A stretch of 64,000 nucleotides of DNA from Agrococcus jejuensis. GTDB taxonomy: Bacteria; Actinomycetota; Actinomycetes; Actinomycetales; Microbacteriaceae. The notes under the pieces are model-generated. The model was given only the letters and a program-made list of their open reading frames with translations, did no database searches and was not told the DNA's origin. The DNA is taken from contig NZ_VEFR01000001.1 in the NCBI RefSeq assembly GCF_007679035.1, positions 1 to 64,000 on the forward strand, in the 5' to 3' direction. This document shows positions 1-8,738 of this stretch, one piece after another (positions within the stretch are counted from its first letter, which is position 1; the number at the start of each line of letters is the position of its first letter). A program made the position numbers and the translations under genes.

Positions 1-19
1 ACACCGCCGGACTTCTTTT

Positions 20-60
20 CGAAAGGGGCCCCAGCCATGACGCTGGGGCCCCTTTTCGCT
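20..60. terminator. Strong hairpin, probable bidirectional terminator
   Basis: Positions 22-35 (AAAGGGGCCCCAGC) pair with 42-55 across a six-base loop, followed by a T-rich stretch on the plus side and flanked by A-rich sequence on the left that gives U residues on the minus side. It lies downstream of the minus-strand kinase gene that ends at 108 and of whatever plus-strand gene lies left of the window. Confidence 0.8.
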
Positions 61-107
61 TTTCCCCGTAGAGACGTTTCTACGCGGACGCTCGCACGGA
101 TGCGGCA

Positions 108-845
108 TCAGTCGGCGACGTCCCAGAGCGCGCGGTAGTACGCGACGCGCTCGGCGTCGGGCTCGATGCCGTAGGAGTGCCAGAAGAGCGGCTCGTAGCC
201 GCGGCCGTAGTTCCACTCGAGCGACATCGTCGCGACGGCGAGGTCCGACCATCGGTCTGCGAGTCCGAGCGAGCCGACGTCGACGGTCGCGAGGAACGCA
301 CCGGTGTCGCCGAGCAGGGTGTTCGGAGCGCACGCGTCGCCATGACCGACCACGAGGCGGTCGACGCTCGGCGCACGCTCGAGCGAGGGCGACACCACCC
401 CGCCGAGCGCGCGAGCGGCTCGGATGCGGTCGGCGGGCAGCCAGGACCACGGGCAGTCGTCGACGGGCAGCGCATGCAGACGACGCAGGCCGTCGGCGAT
501 GGCGCGCACGGCCGTCTCGGGCTCGGCGAGCCACCGCTGCGAGACCGCTCCCTCGCCCAGGAGCGCCTCCATGACGAGCGCCTCGCCGTCGTCGTCGCGG
601 GCATGCGCGCGCACGACGGGCACGGGATGGCGTGCTGCGAGCCACCGCATCCGCTCGGCCTCGTCGGCGAGGGCAGGACCACCGGGCGGACTCCACTTCA
701 CGACGAGCGGGTCGTCGCCGTCGATCGCGACGGTGAGGCCGCCGAGCTCGTTGCGCCACAGCATGCGCGTGGCACGCCCGCCGGCGATCTCGAGCACCGA
801 GGCGGGCACGGGTGCGTCGTCGGGCGGTGCGCTCGCGAGCTCCAT
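108..845 (-). CDS. APH(3')-family aminoglycoside phosphotransferase-like kinase
   Basis: A 245-residue protein with the APH kinase fold. Lys50 (LVVKW) fits the ATP-binding lysine. HGD at 168-170 with Asn175 forms the catalytic loop HGDxxxxN. Asp189 in VDVGSLGLADRWSD is the metal-binding aspartate; this GxLGxADRxxDLA stretch is characteristic of APH(3') enzymes, as is the YGxxxDxxxxxYYRxL-like C-terminus. Family members transfer phosphate from ATP to the 3'-hydroxyl of kanamycin-type drugs, but whether this chromosomal copy confers resistance cannot be read from sequence. It is about 20 residues shorter than typical APH(3'), mainly at the N-terminus. The ATG at 845 follows a -10 box by six bases, which supports this start. 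It stands alone, divergent from the epimerase-like gene at 942. Confidence 0.85.
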   Translation of the reverse strand: MELASAPPDDAPVPASVLEIAGGRATRMLWRNELGGLTVAIDGDDPLVVKWSPPGGPALADEAERMRWLAARHPVPVVRAHARDDDGEALVMEALLGEGAVSQRWLAEPETAVRAIADGLRRLHALPVDDCPWSWLPADRIRAARALGGVVSPSLERAPSVDRLVVGHGDACAPNTLLGDTGAFLATVDVGSLGLADRWSDLAVATMSLEWNYGRGYEPLFWHSYGIEPDAERVAYYRALWDVAD

Positions 846-851
846 GGGTCG

Positions 852-857
852 ACGCTA
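852..857 (-). promoter_or_regulatory. -10 box TAGCGT, leaderless-type
   Basis: TAGCGT on the minus strand ends six bases before the ATG at 845, so the transcript would begin at or next to the start codon. Confidence 0.55.
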
Positions 858-941
858 GCTGGCGTCGACGCAGCGTAGGCCATCGGTTCGCCCGTCGCGA
901 AGGCCGCGCGATCCTCGCCACAGCGGTGCCATGCTCGCAGC

Positions 942-1910
942 ATGCGCGTCCTCGTCCTCGGTGGCACGGCCTGGCTCGGCCACGCGATCGCTGCCTCGCA
1001 CCTCGCGGCCGGCCACGACGTCACGTGCGCGGCGCGGGGCACGCGCGTGCCCGACGGCGCGACGCTCGTGCAGGTCGATCGCGACGGGGGAGCGGATGCG
1101 CTCGCCGCGGTGTCGGGCGAGTGGGACGCGGTCGTCGACGTGACGCGCATCCCCGCGCACGCTGCCGCAGCGGCGCAGGCGCTCGCCGATCGAGCGCGGC
1201 ACTGGACCCTGGTCTCGACCGTCTCGGTCTACCGCGACGTCGACCGCCCCGGCGACGACGAGTCGGCGCCGCTGCTCGAGCCCGCCTTCGATCCCGACGA
1301 CTACGGCCGCGCCAAGGTGCACGTCGAGCAGACGATGCGGACGGCGCTCGGCGACCGTCTGCTCGTGCTGCGTCCCGGCCTCATCGTCGGCCCCGGCGAC
1401 CCCAGCGACCGGTACGGGTCGTGGGCGGCGCGCGCCGCGCTCGCGGGCGATGGCCCCGTGCTCGTGCCCGAGCGCGACGTCGCAGCGCAGGTCGTCGACG
1501 TGCGCGACCTCGCCGCCGCGATCGTCGACCTCGGCGCTCGAGGCGTCGTCGGGGTGCGCGACGCCGTCGGCGACGTCACGACGATGCACGCGCTCGTCGA
1601 CGAGATCCGGCGGGCCGCCGGGCACACCGGTCCCGTCGTGCTCGCGTCGGACGCCGACCTCGAGCGACTCGACGTGCAGCCGTGGGGTGGCCCGCGCTCG
1701 CTCGCGCTCTGGCTGCCCGTCGGCCACGACGGCCTCGGCGCTCGCGCGAACGCGGCGCTGCTCTCCGACGGCGTGCAGCTGCGCCCCAGCGCCGAGACTG
1801 CGCGCGACGTCGTCGCCGACGAGCGCGCGCGAGGGCTCGAACGCCCCCGAGCCAGCGGCATCTCGCGTGCCGACGAGTTGGCCGTGCTCGCGGCACTCGC
1901 CGACGACTGA
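942..1910 (+). CDS. NAD-dependent epimerase/dehydratase-family protein
   Basis: A 322-residue short-chain dehydrogenase-like protein of the extended (epimerase) type. The N-terminal Rossmann motif is GGTAWLG (residues 7-13) instead of the usual GxxGxxG, a variation common in the reductase-like subgroup that includes plastid RNA-binding/isoflavone reductase relatives. Residues around 100 (STVSVYRD) fit the S/T...Y region, and a DYGRAKVHVEQ segment supplies the YxxxK-like tyrosine and lysine. Its substrate cannot be assigned. The gene is divergent from the APH-like kinase, and the lyase-like gene follows after 71 bases. A CATGCT hexamer six bases before the ATG could be a weak -10 box. Confidence 0.75.
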   Translation: MRVLVLGGTAWLGHAIAASHLAAGHDVTCAARGTRVPDGATLVQVDRDGGADALAAVSGEWDAVVDVTRIPAHAAAAAQALADRARHWTLVSTVSVYRDVDRPGDDESAPLLEPAFDPDDYGRAKVHVEQTMRTALGDRLLVLRPGLIVGPGDPSDRYGSWAARAALAGDGPVLVPERDVAAQVVDVRDLAAAIVDLGARGVVGVRDAVGDVTTMHALVDEIRRAAGHTGPVVLASDADLERLDVQPWGGPRSLALWLPVGHDGLGARANAALLSDGVQLRPSAETARDVVADERARGLERPRASGISRADELAVLAALADD

Positions 1911-1981
1911 CCGATCCGACCCATCCGCTCGGCGTCGCGCATCCGGACGACGCCCGGCCCACCACGACAGAAGGAGCCACC

Positions 1982-2758
1982 ATGAGCACCACCGCCGACC
2001 GCGCATCCGAGCTGCTGCGCCTGCACCGCGACCCCGCCCTGCTGAAGGTCGTCAACGTCTGGGACCCGATCTCGACGTCCGCCGTCGTCGGAGCCCAGGG
2101 CACCGTCGCGCTCGCCACGGCGAGCCACTCGATCGCCGCGACCCTCGGCTACGAGGACGGCGAGCAGATCCCCGTCGACGAGATGCTCGACATGATCCGC
2201 CGCATCCTCGCCGTCACCGACCTGCCCGTCTCGGCGGACCTCGAGGGCGGCTACGGCGACGCCCCCGAGACCGTGCGCCGTGCGATCGAGCTCGGCGTCG
2301 TCGGCGCCAACATCGAGGACCAGCTGAAGCCGCTCGACGAGGCGGCGAGCCAGGTCGAGGCCATCATGCGCGCCGCACGGGATGCGGGCGTGCCCGACTT
2401 CGTGCTCAACGCGCGCACCGACGCGTTCCCCGTCGGCGGCGACCGCGACCGCGACGTCGTGATCGCCGACGCGCTCGAGCGCGGCCGCGCCTACCTCGAC
2501 GCCGGGGCGCCCGTCGTGTTCGTGCCGGGGCCGCTCACGAGCGACGAGGTGCGCACGCTCGTCGACGCCTTCGGGAAGCAGCGCCTCACGACCATCGCCC
2601 TGCCGGGGACGCCGTCGTTCGACGAGCTGCAGGAGCTCGGCGTCGCCCGTGTCTCGTTCGGGCCGATCTCGCAGCGCGTCGCGCTCACGGCGCTGCAGGA
2701 GCTCGCCGAGACCGCGCTCGCGCACGGCGAGCTGCCCGGCTTCCGTCCGCTGAACTGA
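1982..2758 (+). CDS. Isocitrate lyase/PEP mutase superfamily protein
   Basis: A 258-residue protein of the ICL/PEPM family, which breaks or rearranges C-C or C-P bonds of 2-hydroxy or 2-keto acids using Mg2+. The start at 1982 is set by a good ribosome site (AGAAGGAG) seven bases upstream; the frame is open far upstream, but that part is not coding. Visible family landmarks are NVWDPISTSAVV near residue 22, SADLEGGYGD near 80 (Mg2+-binding aspartate), GANIEDQ near 108 and NARTDAF near 140. The loop between EDQ and the C-terminus lacks the KKCGH motif of true isocitrate lyase, so it is closer to methylisocitrate lyase or carboxy-PEP phosphonomutase-like enzymes. The exact reaction is unknown. 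A perfect hairpin follows the stop. Confidence 0.82.
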   Translation: MSTTADRASELLRLHRDPALLKVVNVWDPISTSAVVGAQGTVALATASHSIAATLGYEDGEQIPVDEMLDMIRRILAVTDLPVSADLEGGYGDAPETVRRAIELGVVGANIEDQLKPLDEAASQVEAIMRAARDAGVPDFVLNARTDAFPVGGDRDRDVVIADALERGRAYLDAGAPVVFVPGPLTSDEVRTLVDAFGKQRLTTIALPGTPSFDELQELGVARVSFGPISQRVALTALQELAETALAHGELPGFRPLN

Positions 2759-2766
2759 CCGTGATC

Positions 2767-2798
2767 GCGGCGTCGCCTCCGGCCGGAGGCGACGCCGC
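2767..2798 (+). terminator. Perfect 14-bp hairpin terminator
   Basis: GCGGCGTCGCCTCC (2767-2780), loop GGCC, then its exact complement to 2798. No U-run follows, as is common for actinobacterial terminators. It lies just after the lyase-like gene and overlaps the -35 zone of the promoter at 2804. Confidence 0.8.
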
Positions 2799-2803
2799 GG
2801 CGG

Positions 2804-2809
2804 TAGCGT
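2804..2809 (+). promoter_or_regulatory. -10 box TAGCGT for the tlyA operon
   Basis: TAGCGT lies seven bases before the GTG at 2817, which predicts a leaderless mRNA for the small ORF-tlyA-nadK-recN operon. Confidence 0.55.
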
Positions 2810-2816
2810 GGATGCC

Positions 2817-2945
2817 GTGACCGACGACACCAGCGCAGGCCTCCTCGACGAGATCGAGGTCATCGAGGAGCAGCCGCTCGAGCGTCGCGCCGAGGCGTTC
2901 GCCGCGTTGCACGACCGCCTCGAGGCGGCGCTCGCCGGCTCGTGA
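2817..2945 (+). CDS. Small conserved-position protein upstream of tlyA (42 aa)
   Basis: GTG start, 42 codons and a TGA that overlaps the GTG of tlyA (GTGA). The peptide is acidic and predicted to be helical: an LLDEIEVIEEQPLERRAEAF stretch, then HDRLEAALAGS. Mycobacterium has a comparably small gene directly before tlyA (Rv1693 next to Rv1694), so position and size support a real gene. Its leaderless-type promoter and coupling to tlyA mark it as the first gene of the operon. Function unknown; there is no membrane segment, cysteine or recognisable domain. It could be a regulatory leader for tlyA or a partner of one of the operon products. Confidence 0.7.
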   Translation: MTDDTSAGLLDEIEVIEEQPLERRAEAFAALHDRLEAALAGS

Positions 2946-3754
2946 CCGATCCGTCGTCCGCGCGTCTCGACCAAGCGCTCGCCGCACGCGGCCTCGCGCG
3001 CAGCCGCACGCACGCCGCCCGACTCGTCGCCGCGGGCGCCGTGCGCATCGACGGCGTCGTCGCCACGAAGGCGTCCGCGCACGTGCCGCCGGATGCGCGC
3101 ATCCAGGTCGACGACGACGGCTGGGTGTCGCGCGCGGCAGGCAAGCTGCTCGCGGCGCTCGACGCGTTCGGCGTCGACCCCGCGGGCCGCGACGCGCTCG
3201 ACGTCGGCGCCTCGACGGGCGGCTTCACGCAGGTGCTCCTCGCGCGCGGCGCGCGCCACGTCACGGCGCTCGACGTCGGCCACGACCAGTTCCAGGTGCC
3301 CCTCGACGATCGCATCACGCTGCTCGAGGGCGTCAACGTGCGCGACCTGCGCCCGCCGATGCATCCGCAGCCGTCGCTCGTCGTCGCCGACGTCTCGTTC
3401 ATCTCGCTCGCGCTCGTGCTGCCGCCCGTGCACGCCGTCGCGACCGCCGACGCCGACTGGCTCGTGCTCGTGAAGCCGCAGTTCGAGGTCGGCCGCGGTC
3501 GCGTGCGCGGCGGCATCGTCGACGACCCCGCCGCGCGCGCCGACGCCATCCGCCAGGTGCTCGACGCCGCGTGGGCGCTGGGCCTCGGCACCGCGGGCCT
3601 CGCCGCGAGCCCCGTCGTCGGCACCCACGGCAACCGCGAGTACCTCGCGCACCTGCAGGCGGGCGCCACGGATCCCGAACACCTCGGCGATCTGCCCGAC
3701 ATCCTCGCTCGCAGCGCAACCGCCGACGCCGACGGCACGCATCCGACAGAATGA
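2942..3754 (+). CDS. tlyA: TlyA family rRNA (cytidine-2'-O)-methyltransferase
   Basis: A 270-residue protein with an N-terminal S4 RNA-binding domain (residues 5-65, RLDQALAARGLARSR) and an FtsJ/RrmJ-like SAM methyltransferase. The SAM motif ALDVGASTGGFTQ lies at 85-97, VADVSFISL near 155 and the catalytic-type lysine in VKPQFEVGRG near 183. TlyA enzymes methylate C1409 of 16S rRNA and often C1920 of 23S rRNA, which determines sensitivity to capreomycin/viomycin. The GTG at 2942 overlaps the stop of the 42-aa ORF. Downstream, ATG 3751 overlaps its TGA, so translation into nadK may also be coupled. Confidence 0.92.
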   Translation: MTDPSSARLDQALAARGLARSRTHAARLVAAGAVRIDGVVATKASAHVPPDARIQVDDDGWVSRAAGKLLAALDAFGVDPAGRDALDVGASTGGFTQVLLARGARHVTALDVGHDQFQVPLDDRITLLEGVNVRDLRPPMHPQPSLVVADVSFISLALVLPPVHAVATADADWLVLVKPQFEVGRGRVRGGIVDDPAARADAIRQVLDAAWALGLGTAGLAASPVVGTHGNREYLAHLQAGATDPEHLGDLPDILARSATADADGTHPTE

Positions 3755-3783
3755 GGATGCACGTGAGCGCGGACGGAGGGCGA

Positions 3784-4695
3784 ATGAGCGAGCGCCGCTT
3801 CCTCGTGGTGTTCCACCCGGGTCGCGACGAGACGCTGCGCACCGCCTCGAGCGTGTGCCGTCGACTCGTCGAGGCCGGCGTCACGCCCGTGCTCGTGCCC
3901 GAGGAGCGCACGGCGCTCGTCGCGCACGCCGCCGAGGCCGAGGTCGTCGCGACGTTCGACGCCGACGCGCCCGGCGACATCGAGCTCGTCATCACGCTCG
4001 GCGGCGATGGCACGATCCTGCGCGCCGCCGAGCTGCAGCGCCTCACGGGCGCGCCCCTGCTCGGCATCAACATGGGCCACGTCGGCTTCCTCGCCGAGGC
4101 GGAGGTCGCCGACGTGCAGGCGGTCGTCGACCACGCCGTCGCCGGCGACTACGAGGTGGAGTCGCGCCTCACGCTCGACGTGCGCGTCTTCATCGACGAG
4201 GTCGAGGTCGCCGCGACGTGGGCCGTCAACGAGGCCGCGATCGAGAAGCACGGCGCCGGCCGCATGATCGAGGCGCTGCTCGAGGTTGACGAGCGCCCCA
4301 TCTCGTCGTTCGGCACGGACGCGGTGCTGCTCGCGACCCCCACGGGCTCCACGGCCTACTCGTTCTCGGCGGGCGGCCCCATCGTGTGGCCCACCGCCCA
4401 GGTGATGCTCATGGTGCCGCTCGGCGCCCACGCGCTCTTCACGCGTCCGCTCGTCGTCGGTCCCGAGTCGACGATGTCGGTGACGATCTCGCCGCACTCG
4501 ACGAGCGACGCCGTGCTGTGGTGCGACTCGCGCCGCTCGGTCGACCTGCCGCAGGGCGCTCGCGTCGAGGCGCGCCGCTCGGAGACGCCGCTGCGGCTCG
4601 CGCGCCTCACGCCCGCGCCGTTCGCCGATCGCCTCGTCGCCAAGCTCGACCTGCCCGTGCAGGGATGGCGCGACGCCGCCAGGAGCGCCTCGTGA
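3784..4695 (+). CDS. nadK: NAD kinase
   Basis: A 303-residue ATP-NAD kinase that phosphorylates NAD to NADP. GGDGT (73-77) is the nucleotide-binding and catalytic signature, NEAAIEKH begins at 148, and TPTGSTAYSFSAGGPIV lies at 184-200. The start is ambiguous. ATG 3784 has GGAGGG three bases upstream and gives the typical MSERRFLVVFH N-terminus. An in-frame ATG at 3751 overlaps the tlyA stop (ATGA) and would add 11 residues of non-conserved sequence. The 3' end overlaps the GTG of recN. The order tlyA-nadK-recN is the conserved actinobacterial one. Confidence 0.93.
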   Translation: MSERRFLVVFHPGRDETLRTASSVCRRLVEAGVTPVLVPEERTALVAHAAEAEVVATFDADAPGDIELVITLGGDGTILRAAELQRLTGAPLLGINMGHVGFLAEAEVADVQAVVDHAVAGDYEVESRLTLDVRVFIDEVEVAATWAVNEAAIEKHGAGRMIEALLEVDERPISSFGTDAVLLATPTGSTAYSFSAGGPIVWPTAQVMLMVPLGAHALFTRPLVVGPESTMSVTISPHSTSDAVLWCDSRRSVDLPQGARVEARRSETPLRLARLTPAPFADRLVAKLDLPVQGWRDAARSAS

Positions 4696-6386
4696 CCCGG
4701 ACCCGCCTCGAGGAGCTCGCGATCCGCAGCCTCGGCGTCATCGACGACGCCGTGCTCGAGCTCGCGCCCGGCTTCACCGCCATCACCGGCGAGACCGGTG
4801 CGGGCAAGACCATGGTCGTGCAGGCCCTCTCGCTGCTGCGCGGCGCCCGCGCCGACGCCGGCCTCATCCGCGCCGGCGACGACCGCGCCGCCGTGCAGGG
4901 CGTGTGGATGCTCGACGACGCCACCGACCGCGAGCTCGTCGACGACGCCGGCGGCGTCGTCGAGGACGGCGAGCTGCTCGTCGCGCGCTCCGTGTCGCGC
5001 GAGGGCCGTAGCCGTGCCCAGATCGGCGGCGCCAACGTGCCCGCCGCATCGCTGCAGTCGCTCGCCGACTCGCTCGTCGCCGTGCACGGGCAGTCAGACC
5101 AGCAGCGGCTGCGCGGCGCGCAGGCGCAGCTCGCGGCGCTCGACCGCGCGGCCGGCGAGGCGCTCGCGGCGCTGCTCGTCGACTACCGCGCCCACCTGCA
5201 CGCGTGGCGCGACGCCGAGCGCGAGCTCACCACGATCACGACCGAGCGCGATGCGCGCCGCCGCGAGGCCGACGACCTGCGCACCGAGCTCGAGGCGCTC
5301 GAGGCGATCGACCCGCAGCCGGGGGAGGACGCCGAGCTCGACGCCCTCGCGCATCGGCTCGAGCACGTCGAGTCGCTGCGCGCCATCGTGGCCGAGGCGC
5401 ACACGGCCATCACGGGCGAGGACGGCCTCGACGCCACGACGCTCGTCGGCACCGCTCGCCGGCTCGTCGAGCGCGGCGAGCGCGACGACGCCGCGCTCGC
5501 GACCGCCCTGTCGCTGCTCGCCGACGCCGAGGCCGCCGTGCAGGAGGCCGCCGCCGAGCTCACGCGCTACGCCGACACGCTCGAGGCACCCGAGCGGCCC
5601 ATCGACGAGATCCAGGAGCGCCGTGCCGCGCTCGCGCCCGTCGTGCGCCGCTACGACTCCATCGAGGCCGCGCTCGAGCACGGCAGGCTCGGCGCCCTGC
5701 GTCTCGTCGAGCTCGACGCCGACGACGAGCGCACGGTCGAGCTCGAGCAGCGCATCGCCGCCGAGCGCGACGCCGCCGACGCCCTCGCCGCACGCATCAC
5801 CGAGGTGCGCACCGCATCCGCCGCGGAGCTCGAGGAGCGCGTGCAGCACGAGCTGCGTGCGCTCGCGATGCCCGACGCTCGCCTGCGCATCGCCGTGACG
5901 CCCGGCGACGAGCACCACGAGCACGGCCGCGACGACGTGGCGATCCTGCTCGCACCGCATCCCGGCGCCGAGCCCCGCCCCGTCGCGAAGGCGGCGTCGG
6001 GCGGCGAGCTCTCCCGCGTGATGCTCGCGCTCGAGGTCGCCCTCGCCGCCGACGACGTGCCGACGTTCGTGTTCGACGAGGTCGACGCCGGCGTCGGCGG
6101 CGCGTCCGCGATCGAGATCGGGCGCAGGCTCGCGGCGCTCGCCCAGCACGCGCAGGTCATCGTCGTGACGCACCTCGCGCAGGTCGCCGCGTTCGCCGAC
6201 CGCCACATCACGGTCGTGAAGGCCACCGACGGCTCCGTGACGGCGTCGAGCGTGCACACCGTGCGCGACGACGCGCGGGTCGAGGAGCTCGCCCGCATGC
6301 TCGCCGGCACGGCCTCCGACACTGCCCTCGCGCACGCCGCCGAGCTGCTCGCGGATGCGCACGCCGCGCCGAGCACGACTGCCTGA
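4692..6386 (+). CDS. recN: DNA repair protein RecN
   Basis: A 564-residue SMC-like ATPase for double-strand-break repair. Walker A GETGAGKT is at 33-40. A long acidic/basic alternating coiled-coil region spans about 150-370 (rich in E, R, A). The ABC signature KAASGGELSR is near 435 and Walker B TFVFDEVDAGVGG near 455-467. Length matches the family (550-590). GTG 4692 overlaps the nadK stop. It is the last gene of the tlyA operon; a separate -10 box precedes pyrG. Confidence 0.95.
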   Translation: MTRTRLEELAIRSLGVIDDAVLELAPGFTAITGETGAGKTMVVQALSLLRGARADAGLIRAGDDRAAVQGVWMLDDATDRELVDDAGGVVEDGELLVARSVSREGRSRAQIGGANVPAASLQSLADSLVAVHGQSDQQRLRGAQAQLAALDRAAGEALAALLVDYRAHLHAWRDAERELTTITTERDARRREADDLRTELEALEAIDPQPGEDAELDALAHRLEHVESLRAIVAEAHTAITGEDGLDATTLVGTARRLVERGERDDAALATALSLLADAEAAVQEAAAELTRYADTLEAPERPIDEIQERRAALAPVVRRYDSIEAALEHGRLGALRLVELDADDERTVELEQRIAAERDAADALAARITEVRTASAAELEERVQHELRALAMPDARLRIAVTPGDEHHEHGRDDVAILLAPHPGAEPRPVAKAASGGELSRVMLALEVALAADDVPTFVFDEVDAGVGGASAIEIGRRLAALAQHAQVIVVTHLAQVAAFADRHITVVKATDGSVTASSVHTVRDDARVEELARMLAGTASDTALAHAAELLADAHAAPSTTA

Positions 6387-6408
6387 CGGCATGACGGCTC
6401 GGGTCGGA

Positions 6409-6414
6409 TAGGGT
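6409..6414 (+). promoter_or_regulatory. -10 box TAGGGT for pyrG
   Basis: TAGGGT lies eight bases before the GTG at 6423, so the pyrG transcript is probably leaderless or has a leader of one or two bases. Confidence 0.5.
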
Positions 6415-6422
6415 TGGAGTCC

Positions 6423-8111
6423 GTGGCGAGCGATTCCCGGGTGACCAAGCAGATCTTCGTGACGGGCGGCGTCGTCTCGTCCCTGGGCAAGGGCCTCACG
6501 GCCGCTTCCCTCGGCAATCTCCTCACGGCTCGTGGCCTCCACGTCGTGATGCAGAAGCTCGATCCGTACCTCAACGTGGATCCGGGCACGATGAACCCGT
6601 TCCAGCACGGCGAGGTCTTCGTGACCGACGACGGTGCCGAGACGGACCTCGACATCGGCCACTACGAGCGCTTCCTCGACATCGAGCTGTCGCAGGCCGC
6701 CAACGTCACGACGGGCCAGATCTACTCGCGCGTCATCGAGCGCGAGCGCCGTGGCGAGTACCTCGGCGACACCGTGCAGGTCATCCCGCACATCTCCGAC
6801 GAGATCAAGCGGCGCATGCGCCTGCAGGCCGACAACGTGCCGCAGCCCGACGTCATCATCACCGAGATCGGTGGCACCGTCGGCGACATCGAGAGCCAGC
6901 CGTTCATCGAGGCGGCCCGTCAGGTGCGCCACGAGCTCGGCCGCAAGAACGTGTTCTTCGTGCACGTCTCGCTCGTGCCGTTCCTCGGCGCCTCGGGCGA
7001 GCAGAAGACGAAGCCCACGCAGCACTCCGTCGCGACGCTGCGCTCGATCGGCATCCAGCCCGACGCGCTCGTGCTGCGCTCCGACCGCCCCGTGAGCGCG
7101 TCGAACCGCACGAAGATCGCGCTCATGTGCGACGTCGACGAGCGGGCCGTGGTCAACGCCATGGACGTCGCGTCGATCTACGAGATCCCCACGATGCTCA
7201 CGGAGCAGGGGCTCGACGGCTACATCATCGAGCAGCTCGGCCTCGACGCCGGCGACGTGGACTGGAGCCGCTGGCAGCCCGTGCTCGACGCCGTGCAGCA
7301 CCCGCGTCACGAGGTGACGATCGGCCTCGTCGGCAAGTACATCGACCTGCCCGACGCGTACCTCTCGGTCACCGAGGCGCTCAAGGCGGGCGGGTTCGCG
7401 AACCAGACGGCCGTGAAGATCCGCTGGGTCGCCTCCGACCTCTGCGAGACGCCCGAGGGCGCCGCGCAGCAGCTCTCCGACGTCGACGGCATCTGCGTGC
7501 CCGGCGGGTTCGGCGTGCGCGGCATCGAGGGCAAGCTCGGCGCCCTGCGCTTCGCGCGCGAGAACGACATCCCCACGCTCGGCCTGTGCCTCGGCCTGCA
7601 GTGCATGGTCATCGAGTACGCGCGCAACGTCGCCGGCATCGAGGGCGCGTCGTCGAGCGAGTTCGACGAGGACACCCCGCATCCCGTCATCGCGACGATG
7701 GCGGAGCAGGAGGCCCACGTGCACGGCGGCAACCTCGGCGGCACCATGCGGCTCGGCCTGTACGAGGCGGCGCTCGCCCCCGGCTCGCTCGCCGAGCGCG
7801 TGTACGGCGCACCCGTCTCGCACGAGCGCCACCGGCACCGCTACGAGGTCAACAACCAGTACCGCGACCAGCTGTCGGAGGCGGGCCTGTCGTTCTCGGG
7901 CACGTCGCCCGACGGCCACCTCGTGGAGTACGTCGAGGTGCCCGGCCACCCGTACTACATCGCCACGCAGGCGCACCCCGAGCTGCGCAGCCGTCCGAAC
8001 CACGCGCATCCGCTGTTCCGCGGCCTCGTCGAGGCGTCGCTCGAGCGCCAGCGCGCGTCGAAGCTGTTCGACGTCGACGCCGAGCAGACGACCGAGGCTG
8101 CGACCGCATGA
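6423..8111 (+). CDS. pyrG: CTP synthase (glutamine-hydrolysing)
   Basis: A 562-residue enzyme that aminates UTP to CTP with ATP and glutamine. The synthetase domain starts with [17 protein letters not shown] and contains [38 protein letters not shown]. The C-terminal class I amidotransferase domain has GLCLGLQ around residue 388 (catalytic Cys) and the HPE dyad in [11 protein letters not shown] near 520. Starts possible are TTG 6414, GTG 6423 and GTG 6441. The -10 box spacing and a weak GGAG favour 6423. The stop overlaps the ATG of the Nudix gene (ATGA). Confidence 0.95.
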   Translation: MASDSRVTKQIFVTGGVVSSLGKGLTAASLGNLLTARGLHVVMQKLDPYLNVDPGTMNPFQHGEVFVTDDGAETDLDIGHYERFLDIELSQAANVTTGQIYSRVIERERRGEYLGDTVQVIPHISDEIKRRMRLQADNVPQPDVIITEIGGTVGDIESQPFIEAARQVRHELGRKNVFFVHVSLVPFLGASGEQKTKPTQHSVATLRSIGIQPDALVLRSDRPVSASNRTKIALMCDVDERAVVNAMDVASIYEIPTMLTEQGLDGYIIEQLGLDAGDVDWSRWQPVLDAVQHPRHEVTIGLVGKYIDLPDAYLSVTEALKAGGFANQTAVKIRWVASDLCETPEGAAQQLSDVDGICVPGGFGVRGIEGKLGALRFARENDIPTLGLCLGLQCMVIEYARNVAGIEGASSSEFDEDTPHPVIATMAEQEAHVHGGNLGGTMRLGLYEAALAPGSLAERVYGAPVSHERHRHRYEVNNQYRDQLSEAGLSFSGTSPDGHLVEYVEVPGHPYYIATQAHPELRSRPNHAHPLFRGLVEASLERQRASKLFDVDAEQTTEAATA

Positions 8112-8731
8112 TCGAGGACACGCTCGGCAGCCTGCCGGTGACGCACCGCGAGACGGTGTTCCACGGGCGCGTGTGGGACGTCGAGCGGCACACGGTCGAC
8201 CTGCCCTCGGGCACGACGATCGTGCGCGACCTGCTCGACCATCCCGGCGCCGTCGCCGTGCTCGCCGTGAACGAGCGCGACGAGGTGCTGCTCGTGCATC
8301 AGTACCGGCATCCGGTCGGCGCGACGATGTGGGAGCTGCCGGCGGGCCTGCTCGACGTCGAGGGCGAGGATCCGCTCGTCGGCGCGCAGCGCGAGCTCGC
8401 CGAGGAGACCGACACCGTCGCCGCCACGTGGGGCGTGCTGTGCGACATCTCGACGTCGGGCGGCGGCTCGAGCGAGATGCTGCGCATCTACCTCGCGACC
8501 GATGTGGGTGACGCGCCCGAGACGTTCGCGCGCACCGACGAGGAGGCGGACATGGACGTGCGGTGGGTGCCGCGCGCCGAGGTCGTCGCCGCCGCGCTGT
8601 CGAACCGCCTGCACAACGCCACGATGCTCACGGCCGTGCTCGCCTACGAGGCGCTGCGCGCTCGCGACGGCGCGACGCAGCCCGCCGACGTGCCGTTCGA
8701 CTGGCACCGCCCCGCGCGTCCCGAGCGCTGA
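8108..8731 (+). CDS. Nudix hydrolase, ADP-ribose pyrophosphatase type
   Basis: A 207-residue Nudix protein. The box reads from [20 protein letters not shown] to AEETDT; the extra residue between the glycine and the first glutamate, and the PAGLLDVxGE wording, are typical of actinobacterial ADP-ribose pyrophosphatases. Conserved residues around [20 protein letters not shown] and WELPAGLL also fit. It would hydrolyse ADP-ribose to AMP and ribose 5-phosphate. The ATG overlaps the pyrG stop, and xerD follows after seven bases, matching the standard pyrG-nudix-xerD order. Confidence 0.88.
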   Translation: MIEDTLGSLPVTHRETVFHGRVWDVERHTVDLPSGTTIVRDLLDHPGAVAVLAVNERDEVLLVHQYRHPVGATMWELPAGLLDVEGEDPLVGAQRELAEETDTVAATWGVLCDISTSGGGSSEMLRIYLATDVGDAPETFARTDEEADMDVRWVPRAEVVAAALSNRLHNATMLTAVLAYEALRARDGATQPADVPFDWHRPARPER

Positions 8732-8738
8732 CGGGCGC

